Of a stretch of DNA of 36,455 nucleotides, positions 7,768 through 16,763 are shown one piece after another. The notes under the pieces are model-generated. The model ran no database searches, had not been told where the DNA came from, and saw only the letters and a program-made list of their open reading frames with translations. Every line of letters starts with the position of its first letter. Positions within the stretch are counted from its first letter, which is position 1. A program made the translations under genes and the position numbers. This DNA is from DAIQON01 sp036787835 (GTDB lineage: Bacteria; Patescibacteriota; Saccharimonadia; Saccharimonadales; UBA4665), in the NCBI GenBank assembly GCA_036787835.1, contig DAIQON010000010.1:1-36455 (forward strand), written 5' to 3'.

Positions 7768-9234
7768 ATGAATTTCTCCGCCATGTACCTAACAAGCATG
7801 GCGGATACCGCCGCAGCTGGTAATTTAATGCACGCCTACGTTGTGCCAATAATTCAGGGCATGGCTATCTTCGCTTCACTTGTTTGTGTGTTCTTCCTGG
7901 TTACTGGTGGTTTTCACTATATGACTAGCAATGGTCGACCAGAAAACCTAGAACATGCTAAAAAGATTATTAAGAACGCACTGATTGGCCTTGTTATAGT
8001 TCTAGCTGCGGCTACTCTTACTGCCATATTGAGCCAAGCATATAACCATGGCTCAGCACCGATTTCTAATCCATTACCGTCACTCAATGCCATAAAACCC
8101 AACCCTGTTTCTAATGGTTTAGTGGGTATACTCATTAAAGCTATTACTGGACTACTTAATAACATAGTTCAATCTATTGCAGCACCGTTTCTAAAAGCCC
8201 TAGCTTTCTTCACGTCTGGTACACCACTGATTGCTGCTAACTCCAGCGTATTTAATCTGTGGTTAGCGGTGGTTGGTATGGCTGATGCTCTGTTTGTACT
8301 AGTTATTGCACTGCTTGGCTTTCATGTTATGAGCTATGCCACTCTAGGACTAGATGAAATTGAAATAAAACATTTACTACCCCAGATCGCTCTAGTCTTC
8401 CTGCTAATTAATAGCTCAGTCTTTGTGATTGACGGTGTAATTTCGCTGTCTAATGCCATGATCCATGCACTGGAGGCTGGCTTCTCGCCAACCTCAGTTT
8501 GGGATGTGCTAACTAAAGTAACGGTGCAAGCCGGTGGTTTTGGTGTAGCAGCCCTACTTATCATGATAACCTTCCTAATCTTCGCTATTATTCTGCTGAT
8601 TTACTATGTTACCCGTATCGTAACCATCTACGTCGGTGCAGTCCTAGCTCCATTAGTTCTACTAATCTGGTTAATCCCTGGCTTCCGCGACTTTGCTGAG
8701 AGTGCTGGTAAAACCTATCTAGCGACTATCTTTGTGTTGTTTATCCATGTAGTCATTCTGGAACTTGCTGCCTCACTATTTTTGGGTCTTGCTGATGGCC
8801 CGGGCCATGCCCCTGATCCATTGATGGCCATGGTGGTCGGCATAGCTACGCTGTTTGCACTACTTAAAACACAGAGCTTCATGACGCAGTTAAGCTACAT
8901 CAGCACTGGGCCAAGAACGGCTCGTAAGCTAGGTAGCCAGTTCATGACAGGAGTGAGTTACCTAAGTTCTAAAGGTAAATCTGTCAGTTCCACGGTCAGC
9001 AGCAGTCGTAAAGATGGTGGCAAGGGTTCAGGCAGTAGTAACAACTCTTCTAAGCGACCAATGACTGGCTCAACTTATAAGGTGCCAGACAGCACAGCCA
9101 ACAAATCAAATACTACGTCGAAAGCTGAAGCTACCACCACGAAGGCCAAATCACGGGTTCCAACTGGTACTACCAGCGAAGCACCTAAACCCACTGAAGC
9201 TAAACAACCTAAGAAAATGGAGGAAACATCATGA
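7768..9234 (+). CDS. VirB6/TrbL-like T4SS channel protein with pilin-like N terminus
   Basis: This 488-residue membrane protein has two parts. Residues about 15-95 repeat the pilin layout, with the loop NGRPENLEHAKK matching NPEHLDKAKR of the preceding protein. Residues about 165-390 form a polytopic domain with five or more membrane helices, as in VirB6/TrbL, the inner-membrane channel of type IV secretion. The last 90 residues are Ser/Thr/Lys-rich and disordered, probably cytoplasmic. The annotated ATG at 7768 has no SD because a hairpin ends directly before it; an alternative ATG lies at 7783. The stop overlaps the next ATG. Confidence 0.8.
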   Translation: MNFSAMYLTSMADTAAAGNLMHAYVVPIIQGMAIFASLVCVFFLVTGGFHYMTSNGRPENLEHAKKIIKNALIGLVIVLAAATLTAILSQAYNHGSAPISNPLPSLNAIKPNPVSNGLVGILIKAITGLLNNIVQSIAAPFLKALAFFTSGTPLIAANSSVFNLWLAVVGMADALFVLVIALLGFHVMSYATLGLDEIEIKHLLPQIALVFLLINSSVFVIDGVISLSNAMIHALEAGFSPTSVWDVLTKVTVQAGGFGVAALLIMITFLIFAIILLIYYVTRIVTIYVGAVLAPLVLLIWLIPGFRDFAESAGKTYLATIFVLFIHVVILELAASLFLGLADGPGHAPDPLMAMVVGIATLFALLKTQSFMTQLSYISTGPRTARKLGSQFMTGVSYLSSKGKSVSSTVSSSRKDGGKGSGSSNNSSKRPMTGSTYKVPDSTANKSNTTSKAEATTTKAKSRVPTGTTSEAPKPTEAKQPKKMEETS

Positions 9235-9740
9235 AAGTTACTGTTGTACCAGCCCAAGTTACGACTGTTGAGGATAGAATAGCCGGTCGGCTTGGCTTAT
9301 CTCAAATAATGTTACTAATTACGCCAATATTCATTGGTAGTGCCTTGTATGCGATTCTACCACCGCTAATGAATAGCTCACCGTACAAACTAGTCATCAT
9401 TATCGCCCTAATGCTCGTCTGTAGCAGTCTAGCGATACGTATTAAGGGAAAGATCTTACTACTTTGGCTAATAGTTGTTCTGCGTTATCGTCTGAGGCCT
9501 AGCTATTACGTGTTTAACAAGAATAGTCTGGCCGGACGACAACAATACAATAACCCTAGTCTAAACCACGAAACTGAAACTGAAGCAAAGACTGTACGAC
9601 CCCGCCGAGCCATACCTTTACTGAGCCCTAAAGAGCTGGTTGAAGCCCAGACTCTCATGAACAATCCAGCTGCTAACATCATGTATCGGGCTACCAAGAA
9701 AGGAGGTCTCAATGTTTTTATTACAGAAGTCAAAGAGTAA
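9231..9740 (+). CDS. PrgI-family (VirB3-like) T4SS membrane protein
   Basis: This 169-residue protein starts with a PrgI-like segment (VPAQVTTVEDRIAGRLGLSQ, 5-24), followed by two adjacent membrane helices around 28-48 and 52-72 and the basic RYRLRPSYYVFNK. PrgI is the Gram-positive/CPR counterpart of VirB3, which anchors the VirB4 ATPase to the channel. The position directly before VirB4-type genes fits. The ATG overlaps the previous stop (ATGA) with GGAGG 9 bases upstream, so translation is coupled. The C-terminal 80 residues are soluble and charged and extend beyond the minimal PrgI domain. Confidence 0.85.
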   Translation: MKVTVVPAQVTTVEDRIAGRLGLSQIMLLITPIFIGSALYAILPPLMNSSPYKLVIIIALMLVCSSLAIRIKGKILLLWLIVVLRYRLRPSYYVFNKNSLAGRQQYNNPSLNHETETEAKTVRPRRAIPLLSPKELVEAQTLMNNPAANIMYRATKKGGLNVFITEVKE

Positions 9741-10347
9741 GACTGATGCTCGTACCCAGATAGATATTGAGGGAGTTCGTGATCAGGTTTTAGTTCTTCC
9801 TGGTAATAGCTATAGAGCGATACTGCATGTCAGCTCAGTCAACTTTGAGCTAAAGAGTGAAGATGAACAAGATATCCTGATTGATACCTTTGAAAGTTTC
9901 CTGAACTCGGTTGGCTGTCCACTGCAAATACTTATTAGAACCAGAGAAATAGATATGGACAAGTACTTAGATGAGTTAAGCGAGCGACTAGGCAGTGAAA
10001 CAGAGGATATTTACCGCTCACAGCTACAAAACTACGACGAGTTTATCCGCAGTCTAATTATGTCTAATCGGATATTGACTCGAAGCTTCTATGTAGTTAT
10101 CCCTTATGACCCAGACACCAAGATGGAGTTTGAGTTAGTTAAAGAACAACTAAACCTAAGGGTAGACATCGTATCTAAAGGCTTAGCACGGCTAGGTATG
10201 CACTCTCGAGAGTTAACTAGCCTGGAAATACTTGATCTGTTTTATAGCTTCTATAGTCCTATTCAGGCAAAACTCCAGCCATTGACTGATCAAGCTATTC
10301 ACTTAATCCATAGTTCGTTCGTTAAGAAGGAGGTGCCTCATGAATAA
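9712..10347 (+). CDS. TraC/VirB4 N-terminal-domain-like protein
   Basis: The 211-residue protein resembles the TraC-like N-terminal half of VirB4 ATPases: IDIEGVRDQVLVLPGNSYRA (about 17-36), then LIDTFESFLNS, a helix-rich middle and the SRSFYVVIPYDPD-type strand at about 120. It lacks any P-loop. The following gene encodes the ATPase with a further N-terminal region, so VirB4 function appears divided between two chains, as seen in some Gram-positive and CPR systems. A very strong SD (AAAGGAGG) lies inside the end of the PrgI gene, and its own 3' end overlaps the next start by 8 bases. It probably sits at the cytoplasmic face of the channel. Confidence 0.75.
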   Translation: MFLLQKSKSKTDARTQIDIEGVRDQVLVLPGNSYRAILHVSSVNFELKSEDEQDILIDTFESFLNSVGCPLQILIRTREIDMDKYLDELSERLGSETEDIYRSQLQNYDEFIRSLIMSNRILTRSFYVVIPYDPDTKMEFELVKEQLNLRVDIVSKGLARLGMHSRELTSLEILDLFYSFYSPIQAKLQPLTDQAIHLIHSSFVKKEVPHE

Positions 10348-12076
10348 TCCAGTTAACTTGGTTAGAGATTGGCAAAAGGAACGAGCAGATCGGCCTAAAG
10401 AACATGCTCTAAGCTTTGGAGAACAAGATTCCGTCGATATGCTTTCATATTCCGGCTTGCAGGAGGAGATAGACTACTTAGTAATTGATGGACAATTCGT
10501 TCGTACGCTGTTTATTTCAGGCTATCCGTTTGTTGCTAGTTCAGGTTGGTTGGATAGTCTAATTAACTTTAACCGCGATATAGACATTAGTTATCACATA
10601 CATGAAGTTGATGCCCTGCAGGCTCTACCTAAGCTTCACCGTAAGATAACTGAGCTAGAGTCAACCAAGCGGGCCATGCTCAGAGCCGGTAAGATTGTTG
10701 GCTCAGAAATTACTGATCCTTTGGAGTCGGCCATGGAGCTTAGAGATAAGATCCAACGCGGTCAGGAAAAACTGTTTCAAATGTCCATTTACATTACGCT
10801 TAGAGCCACTAGTTTATCTGAGCTAGATAAAGTAACGAAACTGTTAGAAACCACACTTTCAGCCCGTTTGTTCTACTCTAAGGTGGCTCGTTATCAGCAG
10901 CTTGAGGCTTTGCAGTCTATTTTGCCTCGTGGCCAGGATCAACTCAATCAAAAACGAAACTTAGATAGTAGCTCGGCTGCGCTAGCTTTTCCGTTTATGA
11001 GCTCAGAGTTAGTCCAGGAGTCAGGCATTTTATACGGAGTGAATAAATCTAACAATTCCCTCGTTATCCTTGATCGTTTTAGTTTGCATAATGCTAACTC
11101 AATAGTTTTTGCGCAGTCAGGCTCTGGAAAAAGCTACGCTACTAAAGTAGAAATACTACGTCAACTAATGCAAGGAACGAAGGTCATCGTAATTGATCCG
11201 GAGCGAGAATATAAACTGCTAACTGAGTCTGTTGGTGGAACTTACATTAAACTGTCGGCAAAATCTAAAGAAAAGATTAATCCATTTGATCTGGCTACGA
11301 CTTTTCATAACATTAACGATCTATCCGAACACGCTCAGGACTTAACTGAAGTTATATCACTGATGGCTGAGGGTTTATCTGGCAGAGAAAAAGCGGCTGT
11401 AGACAAGGGTATTCTAAAAATCTACAAACAGGCAAAAACTAGCCAGCCTCTTCTTGAAGATCTATATGCTGAACTTCATAAACTAGGTCAACTGAAGCTC
11501 TGTGAGCGACTAGAAAAATATATTAGTGGCTCACTGTCTGATGTATTTAATGCTCAGACTAACATTAAGCTAGATAACCGCTTAGTTATCTTTGATATTA
11601 AAGACTTACCAGAGTCTTTGCGACAGATTATGATGCTGATAATATCTAGTTTTGTTCAAAACCAGGTTAAAGCTAGGCCAGAGAAACGTCTTCTGATCAT
11701 AGACGAAGGCTGGATGCTACTTGAACACGAGGAAAGTGCTCGGTTTGTATCTGGACTGGTTAGAAGGGCTCGTAAATACTATCTAGGTGTATCGATTATT
11801 ACTCAGCAGGCCAATGACTTTCTAAAAAATGACTATGGCCGAGCTATTGCTTCGCAGAGTGCACTTAGAATACTGATGCGTCAAGACAGTACCACTATTA
11901 AAAACGTAGTTAGTGAGTTTGCGCTAAGTGAATACGAGCAAAACTTCCTGCTAACTTGTGAGCGAGGTGATGCGCTAATTATTGCTGATCAGAATCATGT
12001 AGCCGTTAAGGTAGTTGCATCCGCTAAAGAACACCCACTTATTACCACTAATCCAGCGGAGTTGTATCACGCATGA
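10340..12076 (+). CDS. VirB4-family T4SS ATPase
   Basis: This 578-residue ATPase has a Walker A box AQSGSGKSY at about 257-265 (Ala replaces the first Gly of the consensus), the VirB4-typical IVIDPEREYKLL at about 280, and Walker B RLLIIDEGWMLLEHEES at about 449-465, followed by SIITQQANDFL. VirB4 proteins power pilus assembly and substrate transfer as hexamers at the inner membrane. The N-terminal 230 residues match the conserved VirB4 region before the motor domain. A strong SD (AAGGAGG) and overlaps with both neighbours place it firmly in the operon. Confidence 0.92.
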   Translation: MNNPVNLVRDWQKERADRPKEHALSFGEQDSVDMLSYSGLQEEIDYLVIDGQFVRTLFISGYPFVASSGWLDSLINFNRDIDISYHIHEVDALQALPKLHRKITELESTKRAMLRAGKIVGSEITDPLESAMELRDKIQRGQEKLFQMSIYITLRATSLSELDKVTKLLETTLSARLFYSKVARYQQLEALQSILPRGQDQLNQKRNLDSSSAALAFPFMSSELVQESGILYGVNKSNNSLVILDRFSLHNANSIVFAQSGSGKSYATKVEILRQLMQGTKVIVIDPEREYKLLTESVGGTYIKLSAKSKEKINPFDLATTFHNINDLSEHAQDLTEVISLMAEGLSGREKAAVDKGILKIYKQAKTSQPLLEDLYAELHKLGQLKLCERLEKYISGSLSDVFNAQTNIKLDNRLVIFDIKDLPESLRQIMMLIISSFVQNQVKARPEKRLLIIDEGWMLLEHEESARFVSGLVRRARKYYLGVSIITQQANDFLKNDYGRAIASQSALRILMRQDSTTIKNVVSEFALSEYEQNFLLTCERGDALIIADQNHVAVKVVASAKEHPLITTNPAELYHA

Positions 12077-12642
12077 ACCCAGTACTTCTGTTCGTCGTAT
12101 TTAGAGTTAATAAGAAGTATCTATTCTTAACTCTAGGTACTTTGACTATCATTCTTCTCTTGCCAGTAATGTCGGTCTTTGCGCTAGGTAGTAGTACTTT
12201 AGCTTTCTTAGAGAATTCGCTTAGTGGTTCTGATAGCACAGCAGTTATTTCTACTACCACCGTTGGATTATATGAAGGTCCAGAAATAGCCGGTGATACA
12301 TATGCCTGGGGCAACTGTACCTATTGGGTTTACGCGCTTCGACTTAAGGCTGGCGATCCAATACCTACTACTTGGGGTAATGCCTCCACTTGGGCACCCA
12401 GAGCGCTACTAGATGGTTATCAAGTCAACAGTACTCCTACTGTCGGTTCAATTATGCAAATATCTAATGTCGATAACAACCTAGGTCACGTTGCTTACGT
12501 AACGGCTGTTGATCCCACTACTGGAGCTTGGACAATATCTGAGATGAATGTTCAAGGTCTAGATATCGTAGACATTAAAACCTTGCCAGCAATAGATGCA
12601 CTACAGTTTAGCTTTATACATGATAAGGGGCCTTTACTATGA
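12073..12642 (+). CDS. membrane-anchored CHAP-domain peptidoglycan hydrolase
   Basis: This 189-residue protein has a short N terminus, one membrane helix (about 16-38) and an extracellular CHAP domain. The active-site Cys is C82 in WGNCTYWVY and the His is H139 in LGHVAYV; these are the standard catalytic pair. CHAP enzymes cleave peptide bonds or amide links in peptidoglycan. In Gram-positive-type T4SS clusters such an enzyme replaces VirB1 and opens the wall for the channel. Its start overlaps the VirB4 stop and its stop overlaps the VirD4 start (ATGA), so expression is coupled to both ATPases. The GN-T-W spacing near 102-108 is usual for the family. Confidence 0.88.
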   Translation: MNPVLLFVVFRVNKKYLFLTLGTLTIILLLPVMSVFALGSSTLAFLENSLSGSDSTAVISTTTVGLYEGPEIAGDTYAWGNCTYWVYALRLKAGDPIPTTWGNASTWAPRALLDGYQVNSTPTVGSIMQISNVDNNLGHVAYVTAVDPTTGAWTISEMNVQGLDIVDIKTLPAIDALQFSFIHDKGPLL

Positions 12643-15074
12643 AATTAAAACAGGCCGAACCGTATATTTGTTTAGAGCTTATACCCCCTAGTTATGAATA
12701 TAAAACCCCACTAGCTACTGAGCAGTTATTTTCAGTCCTGCATGGTTTTGGCGATCAGACAGTATTGTCCATTGAAGTAGTGTCGACTAGAGCTGAAGGT
12801 ATACGTTTTATCGCTAAGGTCAGTAAAGAGCAGACTTCTAGTTTTATTCGTGCAGTTGCTTCGTATTTACCAGAAGTTAATGTGCGTGAGATACCAGATT
12901 ATATTAATGATTTAAATAATGCAAAAGTCGTTACATTTGAACAAACCAAACACTGGGCATATCCGCTTAAAGGGCATAGCTCGTTAGAAGAGAATGACCC
13001 GATGAGCTATATTACCGGCTCAATGACAAAGCTAAACGACGACGAGATACTGGTTTATCAATTAGTTTTATCTCCCGTTCAACCCAAAGAAGTCACTTCT
13101 ATTAGTAAGAAAATATTAACTAACGAAAATCTAGAAGTTCATCTGCATAAAACCAAATCAAAGACAGCTTCAGTGGCAGTAAAAGTTATCAATAAACTGT
13201 TCTTTGCTATAACCGATACAGTCACAGAGGTTCATCATGGTTCATCAAAAGAAGGACATATGAGCTACCAGAAAGATGCTTCCGATAAACATAAGGTCCA
13301 AATGGGACTTAAACCAGCTAGACAAGTTACTAACTTCGAACTAGATCTTAACGAGTCAGTAAGAGATAAATTAGCGCAACCACTATTTCAGGCAGATATC
13401 CGTGTCTTGGTACTGAGTAATAACGAGGATGAAATGCTGAGACGCGTAAATGACTTTAAAGCTGCTTTAAAGTCTCTATCTATGACTGGGCATCAGTCAT
13501 TAAAAGCTAACAAGACAGCAGATTTTCGTATCAGCGATAATTTAGCACATAATATGAGCTCTAAGCGCTTAAAAAACTCAAATCTACTGTCTGTATCCGA
13601 AATCGCTTCTATTTATCATTTTCCAAGTGGTAATAGTCATAAAACTGAAAATGTTTTGAAGTCATTAAGTCGATCCTTACCAGCGCCAGTAAACCTTAAA
13701 AATGATACGAAGTTAGATATTCTCCTCGGTAAGAATGAGTATCACGGCTTAAGTACTCCTATAGGGCTCACGGCCGAAGAACGTGAGCGACATGTCTATA
13801 TTATTGGTGGTACAGGTAACGGTAAAACTACCATGCTTTTATATTCAATAGTCCAAGATATTAATAATGGTAAGGGTTTAGCTGTACTTGATCCTCATGG
13901 TGATCTAGCTGAAACGATTCTAAGACATATTCCCGAGGAGCGAATTAAAGATGTAATTTATCTTAACCCAGATGATTTGTCACACCCTATTGGTGTAAAT
14001 CTTCTCGAATTAGACCCAAGTTTAACTGGCGATGATTTACTTAGGGAGAAAGATCTTATAACAGAGTCAACAATATCAGTCCTTCGTAAGATTTTCTCCG
14101 ATGATGACAGCGGTGGTCATAGGATAGAGTACGTACTTCGAAATGCCATTCAAACCGCTCTGAAGCTTGATGGGGCTAATTTATTTACTATCTTTAGGCT
14201 ATTAAATGACGCCAAGTTTAGACGAGTTGTTATAAAAAACCTTAAGGACGAGGATTTAAAAAACTTCTGGAACAACGAGCTTGGTAAAGCCGGAGAAATG
14301 CAGCGGGTTAAGATGTCGGCTGGCATTACTGCTAAAATTGGCAGATTTCTATTCTCGGCATCTGCTAAACGAATGTTAGAGCAAGAAAAATCTACTATAG
14401 ATTTCGATAATATCTTAGATTCTGGAAAGATTCTTATCTGCAATTTCTCAAAAGGATTGTTAGGTGAAGATACATCAACCTTATTCGGCACTACTATTCT
14501 TGCCAAACTTCAAGTTGCTTCGCTTCGGCGAGCTAGGCTAAATCAAACAGACCGTCATCCATTTTACTTATATGTAGACGAATTCCAAAACTTTGCCACG
14601 ATGAGCTTTGTCCAGATGTTATCTGAAGCCCGTAAATACAAATTATTCCTTACAATGGCAGAGCAATCTACTTCTCAACAAGATCAGCAACGACTGGTAG
14701 ATATTATCTTGGCTAATGTCGGTACGGTTATTTGTTTTCGATCAGGTAGTCCGGCCGACGAAAGGTATGTACTGCCTCTGTTTTATCCTTATATTGAACA
14801 GGGTGAAATAGCTAACTTATCTGCTTATAACTTTTACGCTCGAATTGCAGCAGTTAACGCTCAGGAACCCATGTCTGGGGTAACTGTATTAATTGACGAT
14901 AACGGAAGTGAAGAACTGGCCAGAAAAGCGAGTCATTACTCTAGGACTACCTATGAATCAAAAGTAGTTGTTGTACAGAAAGAACAAGCGCCCACTAAAC
15001 AACATACGAAAAAGATACCGACATTAAAAAGCGATCAGAATAAAAATGACATACGTTCTAAAGTACCTGCTTGA
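12639..15074 (+). CDS. VirD4/TraG-like coupling ATPase
   Basis: This 811-residue protein has a large N-terminal region (1-370) seen in CPR T4SS proteins, then a motor domain with Walker A IGGTGNGKTTM at about 387-397, LAVLDPHGDLAETIL, and Walker B FYLYVDEFQNFAT at about 641-653. The late FLTMAEQSTSQQDQQ and ILANVGTVICFRSG segments match coupling proteins of the VirD4/TraG group. Such ATPases bring substrate, DNA or protein, to the channel. No N-terminal membrane anchor is obvious, unlike classic VirD4. It is the last gene of the operon; a terminator hairpin lies at 15121-15147. The tail (about 770-811) is basic and disordered. Confidence 0.88.
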   Translation: MKLKQAEPYICLELIPPSYEYKTPLATEQLFSVLHGFGDQTVLSIEVVSTRAEGIRFIAKVSKEQTSSFIRAVASYLPEVNVREIPDYINDLNNAKVVTFEQTKHWAYPLKGHSSLEENDPMSYITGSMTKLNDDEILVYQLVLSPVQPKEVTSISKKILTNENLEVHLHKTKSKTASVAVKVINKLFFAITDTVTEVHHGSSKEGHMSYQKDASDKHKVQMGLKPARQVTNFELDLNESVRDKLAQPLFQADIRVLVLSNNEDEMLRRVNDFKAALKSLSMTGHQSLKANKTADFRISDNLAHNMSSKRLKNSNLLSVSEIASIYHFPSGNSHKTENVLKSLSRSLPAPVNLKNDTKLDILLGKNEYHGLSTPIGLTAEERERHVYIIGGTGNGKTTMLLYSIVQDINNGKGLAVLDPHGDLAETILRHIPEERIKDVIYLNPDDLSHPIGVNLLELDPSLTGDDLLREKDLITESTISVLRKIFSDDDSGGHRIEYVLRNAIQTALKLDGANLFTIFRLLNDAKFRRVVIKNLKDEDLKNFWNNELGKAGEMQRVKMSAGITAKIGRFLFSASAKRMLEQEKSTIDFDNILDSGKILICNFSKGLLGEDTSTLFGTTILAKLQVASLRRARLNQTDRHPFYLYVDEFQNFATMSFVQMLSEARKYKLFLTMAEQSTSQQDQQRLVDIILANVGTVICFRSGSPADERYVLPLFYPYIEQGEIANLSAYNFYARIAAVNAQEPMSGVTVLIDDNGSEELARKASHYSRTTYESKVVVVQKEQAPTKQHTKKIPTLKSDQNKNDIRSKVPA

Positions 15075-15077
15075 GTA

Positions 15078-15110
15078 ATTAGTTCAAGTCCAAGGTGGCC
15101 CTCCAATATG
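15078..15110. repeat. gene-border motif, copy 1
   Basis: This is one of eight degenerate copies of a motif of about 33 nt whose core is GGCCCTCCAATATG. It begins just after the stop of the VirD4-like gene. The other copies are near 15799, 16171, 16728, 18962, 19642, 20521 and 22681. Confidence 0.5.
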
Positions 15111-15115
15111 ATTAT

Positions 15116-15164
15116 GCTTAAACAGAGATAAGATGTCTCTGTTTTTTGTTATACTTCATTTATG
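15116..15164 (+). promoter_or_regulatory. 49-nt promoter module of the SGNH gene, also terminator of the T4SS operon
   Basis: This block contains a dyad (AACAGAGA...TCTCTGTT), a T-run, TATACT at 15150-15155 and the ATG of the SGNH gene 7 bases later. Nearly the same 49 bases occur on the minus strand at 31753-31801, again ending at a start codon. No SD is present, so the transcript is probably leaderless. Confidence 0.65.
15121..15147 (+). terminator. rho-independent terminator after the T4SS operon
   Basis: An 8-bp stem AACAGAGA/TCTCTGTT with a 7-base loop is followed by a run of T. It starts 47 bases after the VirD4-type stop. The same hairpin forms part of the SGNH promoter module. Confidence 0.7.
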
Positions 15165-15800
15165 GTAATTATTATTTTTGGCGATAGCATTACTCAGGGT
15201 TATTGGGATGAAAAAGGGGGATGGGCAGATAGAATAAAAAAATTTGTTATGGACAGCGACCTAAAACGGGGTTTTAAAGGCTATCATGGTGTATTTAACT
15301 TAGGCATTGATGCAAACTTCACTCATCATGTTATAGAGAGATTTGACGATGAGATTGGTGTAAGAAAATTTCCTGGTGCTGACATTAATTCTGACTACGG
15401 AGTCATATTTGCCATTGGTGTAAATGACACACTTCACAAAGATAGCTCATTCGAATCAACGCCAGAGCGATATGGCAAAGAACTTAAAATATTACTTCAA
15501 AAAGCCAGACAACTAACAACTCGCATAGCATTCGTAAACTTACTACCCGTAAATGAAATGCAGAATAATAAAGATACATCTAGTGACGGAAGATTCTATA
15601 CTAATGACCGTATTAAATTGTTCAACGGTGTCCTTGAAGGCTTTTGTAGAGATAACAAGCTCACTCTTATTGATGTTCGGTCACTCTTTACCTCTAACTA
15701 CGAACTTCTCTCCTCTGACGGTACGCACCCAACCACACGAGGTCATGAAACAATCTACTCAAGCGTACTACCTGTAATTAAATCGTGGCTTTATAAATAG
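15162..15800 (+). CDS. SGNH/GDSL-family hydrolase
   Basis: The 212-residue protein shows the SGNH blocks in order: FGDSIT with Ser9 (block I), NLGID (46-50, block II Gly), GVNDT with Asn88 (block III), and SDGTHP with Asp186 and His189 (block V). It is therefore an esterase or acyl hydrolase with a Ser-Asp-His triad. There is no signal peptide, so it is probably cytoplasmic. The substrate is unknown; lipid-like or acetylated carbohydrate esters are typical for the family. It is driven by the 49-nt promoter module and appears leaderless. The gene-border motif follows its stop codon directly. Confidence 0.88.
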   Translation: MVIIIFGDSITQGYWDEKGGWADRIKKFVMDSDLKRGFKGYHGVFNLGIDANFTHHVIERFDDEIGVRKFPGADINSDYGVIFAIGVNDTLHKDSSFESTPERYGKELKILLQKARQLTTRIAFVNLLPVNEMQNNKDTSSDGRFYTNDRIKLFNGVLEGFCRDNKLTLIDVRSLFTSNYELLSSDGTHPTTRGHETIYSSVLPVIKSWLYK

Positions 15801-15833
15801 TTGATGTAACAGTGACTGTGACCCTCCAATATG
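15799..15833. repeat. gene-border motif, copy 2
   Basis: The core ACCCTCCAATATG matches copy 1 in 12 of 13 bases. The copy starts inside the stop codon of the SGNH gene. A C7 tract follows at 15836-15842 in non-coding DNA. Confidence 0.5.
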
Positions 15834-15858
15834 CACCCCCCCGTTATTTATAGCCTCT

Positions 15859-16140
15859 TCAGGAGTTATTTTTTTGTTTAGATTCTCGCTTTTCCAGCCA
15901 GGTCTGCTTCAGTAATGAGAGTGTTAGTGTAGACGCAGCAAAACCAAGCACTGGAACAAGCGCATTAACCCATGGGCTTATGTGAACAACAAATCTTAGA
16001 TAAATGACTACAACCAGGTACGTTAGTACCATTATGCTAATTCTGCGTAACCAACTTGTTTCCCATGCCTTGTCGCCCTCAACTCGACGATTACGGACTT
16101 CAAGTTTTTCTATTCTTTGGAGCAAATCATTGTCAATCAT
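15859..16140 (-). CDS. small two-helix membrane protein
   Basis: This 93-residue protein starts with a charged coiled-coil-like helix (LLQRIEKLEVRNRRVEGDKA), then WETSWLRRISI and two membrane helices (about 34-52 and 57-79) separated by HISPWVNALVPV, ending in a basic tail. Proteins with this layout are common and uncharacterised in many bacteria. The upstream -10 box is not clear. It converges with the SGNH gene and diverges from the next gene. Confidence 0.65.
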   Translation of the reverse strand: MIDNDLLQRIEKLEVRNRRVEGDKAWETSWLRRISIMVLTYLVVVIYLRFVVHISPWVNALVPVLGFAASTLTLSLLKQTWLEKRESKQKNNS

Positions 16141-16170
16141 TCTTACATGATAGCAAAGTCAGTTTTTTGG

Positions 16171-16200
16171 GTATATATAACAATGACAATGGCCTTCCAA
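16171..16200. repeat. gene-border motif, copy 3
   Basis: GTATATATAACAATGACAAT followed by GGCCTTCCAA is a weaker copy between two divergent genes. Confidence 0.35.
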
Positions 16201-16233
16201 GCTTGTATCAAGATATAGTGTTAAAATATAGCT

Positions 16234-16731
16234 ATGTCCGTTGATACAGCTACCGAATCTCAACCTAGCTCTCCAGAACGATTAATACACACTGGAGATA
16301 TAGATACCGTGCTAGACGGATTGATCGAAACCCCAATTGGGGTTGGATTGTTCACGGAAGAAGACGCCGATAAACTACAGTCTGCTCTGGAACAGAGAGG
16401 ATTTACTCATAGGGATATTTATTCTAGCTCTAATGTCAGTGCTGGCTCAAGGGAAAGTGTAGGCGAACTACACAGACATGGTGTAGGCCAGTTAATTGTT
16501 CATAGAACAGTTTCAGGAGAAGGTTTAGCGCATTTTTACTGGCCCGATCAAGATGTAATGGATTTCCCTTATGAAGAAGACTTAACTGGCAAAATGATAG
16601 AAGTAGAGTGTGCCCCAGGAACAGTTATAGTGTTCCCCTCACAATCATGGCATCAATTTGATACTAGAGCTGAGCAACACAGAGTAGCTAAATTTATGCA
16701 CTATTCTCCACCTGAAACTGCAGATAAGTAG
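16234..16731 (+). CDS. probable cupin/DSBH-fold protein
   Basis: The 165 residues contain LHRHGVGQLIVHR (about 79-91) and APGTVIVFPSQSWHQFDTRA (about 129-148). His pairs followed by 'PG...fP....H' are typical of the double-stranded beta-helix fold of cupins and 2OG-Fe(II) oxygenases. A metal-binding set H79/H81 with H142 is plausible; I cannot assign a reaction. There is no signal peptide. TAAAAT lies 12 bases before the ATG with no SD, so the transcript looks leaderless. The stop codon TAG is itself the TAG of a gene-border motif (GTAGATATAG). Confidence 0.5.
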   Translation: MSVDTATESQPSSPERLIHTGDIDTVLDGLIETPIGVGLFTEEDADKLQSALEQRGFTHRDIYSSSNVSAGSRESVGELHRHGVGQLIVHRTVSGEGLAHFYWPDQDVMDFPYEEDLTGKMIEVECAPGTVIVFPSQSWHQFDTRAEQHRVAKFMHYSPPETADK

Positions 16732-16759
16732 ATATAGACAGTTCGATGGCCGTTCAATA
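16728..16759. repeat. gene-border motif, copy 4
   Basis: GTAGATATAGACAGTTCGAT then GGCCGTTCAATA. The TAG of the first element is the stop codon of the cupin-like gene, so the motif is fused to the 3' end of the reading frame. Confidence 0.45.
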
Positions 16760-16763
16760 AAAT

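Noticed and set aside
15834..15845. C7 tract as a third phase-variation locus
   Set aside because: It lies between two convergent gene ends in non-coding DNA and would not alter a reading frame.
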